A stretch of 13,811 nt of DNA from Bordetella parapertussis (GTDB lineage: Bacteria; Pseudomonadota; Gammaproteobacteria; Burkholderiales; Burkholderiaceae_B). Each line of letters begins with the position of its first letter. Position 1 is the first letter of the stretch. Location: contig CAMAYM010000066.1 of NCBI GenBank assembly GCA_945862495.1, positions 1 to 13,811 on the forward strand, given 5' to 3'. A program made the position numbers and the translations under genes. The notes beneath the pieces are model-generated. The model was not told the origin of the DNA. It searched no databases and saw nothing but the letters and a program-made list of their open reading frames with translations. Positions 12,851 to 13,811 of the stretch are shown here, piece after piece.

Positions 12851-13811
12851 TTAGCTCGCGAGCGCTCTCATTTCGGCATATAAATCAGCCTTACCCTCAA
12901 AACCAATGCCGACCAGCTCTGGCAAAGTCACGATACTGTTTTCAACCTGCACACCATCCGGAAAGCCACCATAGGGTTGAAACAGATCAGGATAGCTTTC
13001 ATTACCACCGAGCCCCAACCCTGCGGCGATGGCCAGCGACATTTGATGACCGCCATGTGGCACACAACGCGTCGGAGACCAATCGTATTCGCGCAGCATA
13101 TCCAACGTGCGTAAGTACTCCACCAGTCCATAGCTAAGCGCGCAATCAAACTGCAGCCAATCACGATCGCGACGCATCCCGCCGTAACGGATCAAGTTAC
13201 GCGCATCTTGCATAGAAAAAAGGTTTTCGCCGGTCGCCATCGAATTTTCATAATGCTGACCCAGCTCGGCTTGCAACTCGTAATCCAGCGGATCGCCCGC
13301 CTCCTCGTACCAAAAGAGGTTGTATTGCGCGAGCTCTTTACCGTAGGCAATCGCGGTTTTGAGATCAAAGCGACCATTCGCATCCACTGCTAAACGCTGA
13401 CCGGGTCCTAACAGCTTGAGCACGGCTTCGATACGCTTGCAGTCTTCGGCCAAAGAGGCACCACCAATTTTTTTCTTAACCACGGAGTAGCCACGATCCA
13501 GATAGCTCTGCATTTCGCGGGTCAGCCCCTCGAGCCCCTGGCCAGGCCAGTAATATCCACCCGCAGCATAGACAAACACTTTTCGGTTAGGTTGACCATC
13601 GCCATAGCGATCTGCAAGCATCTGATAAAGAGGCACGCCTTCAATCTTGGCCACCGCATCCCAAATCGCCATATCGATTGTGCCAATCGCAACAGAGCGC
13701 TCACCATGACCGCCAGGCTTTTCGTTATTCATCATCGTGGCCCAGATCTTGTGTGGACACAAAATGCCACGCGCGTCCAGTAAGGTATCGGGCGCCGCTT
13801 CAAGCACGCGA
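12851..13811 (-). CDS. tarD: D(-)-tartrate dehydratase (enolase superfamily), 5' end outside the window
   Basis: At least 318 residues are visible and the frame is open through the right edge. The GTG at 13807 lies inside the conserved sequence and is not a start. Recalled Bradyrhizobium D-tartrate dehydratase (389 residues) aligns with a constant offset of 71. This places catalytic Lys184 at visible K113 (V-V-K-K-K-I-G-G) and metal ligands D213, E239 and E265 at D142 (VDANG), E168 (WYEE) and E194 (TGEN). His322 falls at H251 (P-H-G-G-H-Q). About 71 residues are therefore missing. Long shared stretches such as KPGGHGERSVA, FVYAAGGYY and NESYPDLFQPYGGFPDGV make the specificity likely. The enzyme dehydrates D-tartrate to oxaloacetate, which could feed PckG. 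No tartrate transporter or regulator is visible. Confidence 0.93.
   Translation of the reverse strand, partial: RVLEAAPDTLLDARGILCPHKIWATMMNNEKPGGHGERSVAIGTIDMAIWDAVAKIEGVPLYQMLADRYGDGQPNRKVFVYAAGGYYWPGQGLEGLTREMQSYLDRGYSVVKKKIGGASLAEDCKRIEAVLKLLGPGQRLAVDANGRFDLKTAIAYGKELAQYNLFWYEEAGDPLDYELQAELGQHYENSMATGENLFSMQDARNLIRYGGMRRDRDWLQFDCALSYGLVEYLRTLDMLREYDWSPTRCVPHGGHQMSLAIAAGLGLGGNESYPDLFQPYGGFPDGVQVENSIVTLPELVGIGFEGKADLYAEMRALAS

Noticed and set aside
12854..12863. Perfect palindrome GCTCGCGAGC at the end of the tartrate dehydratase gene
   Set aside because: It is explained by Ala-Leu-Ala-Ser codons next to the stop, and has neither a loop nor a U-run.
12851..13807. Tartrate dehydratase as a complete 318-residue protein starting with GTG at 13807
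   Set aside because: The frame stays open upstream, and alignment spacing to the 389-residue Bradyrhizobium enzyme shows about 71 residues missing beyond the edge.
1..13811. Mobile or defence island
   Set aside because: There is no transposase, integrase, phage or toxin-antitoxin gene, CRISPR or terminal repeat, and most genes are ordinary metabolic enzymes.

Overview
The window looks like chromosomal DNA from a betaproteobacterium, most likely Burkholderiales close to Alcaligenaceae. This is inferred from the gene set (GTP-type PEP carboxykinase, NadX-type aspartate dehydrogenase, TfdA-like dioxygenase, D-tartrate dehydratase) and from a roughly balanced base composition. It is gene-dense and mostly metabolic. 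I see no insertion sequence, phage gene, integrase, CRISPR array, tRNA or rRNA.

Layout, left to right. (1) 1-1566, minus strand: the N-terminal part of an APC-family amino-acid permease that runs off the left edge, preceded by an exported protein with a SAM-methyltransferase fold. (2) 1701-6517, the PEP node: pyruvate kinase (minus) is divergent from a Zn-dependent M20 N-carbamoyl-amino-acid/allantoate-type amidohydrolase (plus), which converges on GTP PEP carboxykinase (minus) across a strong hairpin terminator. Pyruvate kinase consumes PEP and PckG makes it. (3) 6677-9505, a small-molecule catabolic block: a D-2-hydroxyacid dehydrogenase (minus) is divergent from a TfdA-like 2-oxoglutarate dioxygenase (plus), whose stop codon almost touches that of a convergent aspartate dehydrogenase. 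(4) 9634-13811, four minus-strand genes with gaps of 16, 33 and 51 bp. In transcription order they are D(-)-tartrate dehydratase (its 5' end lies beyond the right edge), a membrane-anchored trypsin-like protease, a bitopic membrane protein with a Pro/Thr stalk and a Cys-containing beta-rich outer domain, and a small class I methyltransferase.

The best-supported biochemical prediction is that the pyruvate kinase is potassium-independent, because it carries the Leu/Gln/Lys/Leu signature at the K+-site positions. The most interesting uncharacterised material is the protease plus bitopic protein pair, a possible small envelope module, and the signal-peptide-bearing methyltransferase-fold protein, since S-adenosylmethionine is not known to be available in the periplasm. 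Other points worth a look are a Glu-to-Gln change at the catalytic position of the 2-hydroxyacid dehydrogenase and three identical TTAACCT heptamers in the pyk/amidohydrolase divergent region. Two automatic starts should be shortened: pckG begins at 6517 rather than 6643, and the dehydrogenase at 7672 rather than 7720.
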